Assembly (NCBI GenBank): GCA_035628055.1
Contig: DASPKO010000240.1
Span: 1-5,622 of the forward strand
Direction of reading: 5' to 3'
DNA: 5,622 nt
Source of the DNA: DASPKO01 sp035628055
Lineage (GTDB): Bacteria > Planctomycetota > Phycisphaerae > Phycisphaerales > UBA1924
Positions 5,467-5,622 of the stretch are shown here, in pieces. Each line of letters begins with the position of its first letter. Positions within the stretch are counted from its first letter, which is position 1. The notes beneath the pieces were generated by a model. It had not been told where the DNA came from. It saw only the letters and a program-made list of their open reading frames with translations, and searched no databases. Both the position numbers and the translations under genes were made by a program.

Positions 5467-5622
5467 CTAGAGGCTCTCCTCCACCAGCTTGTCCTGCTTC
5501 CACTTCTTGAGCTTGAGGCCCGGCGTGCGCACGCCGATCCCCAGGGCGGTCGCGGCCTTCTGCCGGTGCCCCTGATAGCACCACAGCGTCCGGATGATCG
5601 CCTCGCGCTCGACCTCCTCGAG
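5467..5622 (-). CDS. sigma-54-dependent transcriptional activator (NtrC/AtoC class), C-terminal fragment
   Basis: The last 51 residues of a protein that continues beyond the right edge; the frame is open to base 5622. It is the C-terminal Fis-type HTH_8 domain of an NtrC-family activator. LEEVEREAIIRTLWCYQGHR (1-20) is the first helix pair. QKAATALGIGVRT (21-33) holds the helix-turn-helix KAA-x(2)-LGIGVRT core, and GLKLKKWK (35-42) is the remainder of the recognition helix, followed by a short tail. LGIGVRT-x-GLKLK-x-WK is typical of response regulators that carry a receiver and an AAA+ GAFTGA-type domain, but those parts are not in view. The position usually occupied by Leu within RT-L-GLKLK is Pro34 here. 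The stop is 57 bp upstream of flgB, with a sigma-54 promoter between, so it probably activates the flagellar operon (FlgR/FlrC/FleR-like role, inferred). Its own promoter is outside. Confidence 0.88.
   Translation of the reverse strand, partial: LEEVEREAIIRTLWCYQGHRQKAATALGIGVRTPGLKLKKWKQDKLVEESL
5521..5536. repeat. perfect 16-bp palindrome in regulator HTH codons, possible enhancer
   Basis: CGGCGTGCGCACGCCG is its own reverse complement over all 16 bases. It lies in the codons for Gly-Val-Arg-Thr-Pro of the regulator, at about -96 to -111 from the predicted sigma-54 start of flgB, where activator-binding sites are commonly found. The motif may simply result from GC-ending codons for a conserved peptide, so a regulatory role is speculative. 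Confidence 0.35.

Noticed and set aside
4910..5584. A 224-codon minus-strand open frame across flgB and the regulator end
   Set aside because: It is out of frame with both FlgB and the HTH_8 fragment, and its product is Arg/Gly/Ala-rich.
5608..5622. Inverted repeat CTCGA-N5-TCGAG at the right edge
   Set aside because: It follows directly from the codons for Leu-Glu-Glu-Val-Glu in GC-rich usage, and CTCGAG-like words recur across the window.

Overview
This is a very GC-rich, gene-dense bacterial segment. Codons overwhelmingly end in G or C, and every intergenic gap is under 60 bp. It carries four complete core genes in two functional groups, one further small gene, and two genes cut by the window edges. 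A lipid A deacylase-like outer-membrane protein implies a diderm envelope. The FlgB, FlgC and sigma-54 regulator sequences resemble what I remember of Planctomycetota (Phycisphaerae-like) proteins. That lineage call is an inference from memory and not a database result.

Layout from left to right. Positions 1-3186 (+) hold the C-terminal four fifths or so of a HrpA-type DEAH/RHA RNA helicase, whose start lies outside the window. Seven bases later and convergent is a PagL-like lipid A 3-O-deacylase with a signal peptide (3194-3898, -). Only 35 bp separate it from a divergent small coiled-coil protein of the SlyX family (3934-4155, +). That gap holds an inverted repeat overlapping two possible -10 elements, and neither gene has a Shine-Dalgarno sequence. 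slyX then converges on a flagellar operon read on the minus strand: flgB (5409 to 4972), flgC (4946 to 4530) and fliE (4505 to 4197). A short hairpin lies in the convergent gap. The right edge (5467-5622, -) is the last 51 residues of an NtrC-class sigma-54 activator, ending in its Fis-type DNA-binding domain.

How the genes work together. The regulator fragment is followed by a 57-bp gap containing a near-consensus sigma-54 promoter (TGGCCCG-N4-TTGC, GG and GC exactly 10 bp apart), a strong GAGGAG ribosome binding site and the GTG start of flgB. The simplest reading is that the regulator, with RpoN, activates the proximal-rod/export-gate operon flgB-flgC-fliE directly downstream. A perfect 16-bp palindrome in the regulator's own HTH codons, at about -96 to -111 from the predicted transcription start, lies where an enhancer would be expected, although codon constraint could also explain it. 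The helicase, deacylase and SlyX genes look like ordinary unlinked neighbours. I see no mobile element, CRISPR array, tRNA, rRNA or clearly new multi-gene system. The points most worth a second look are the sigma-54 promoter with its palindrome, the possible leaderless divergent promoter pair, and the apparent Glu-to-Asp change at the deacylase active site.
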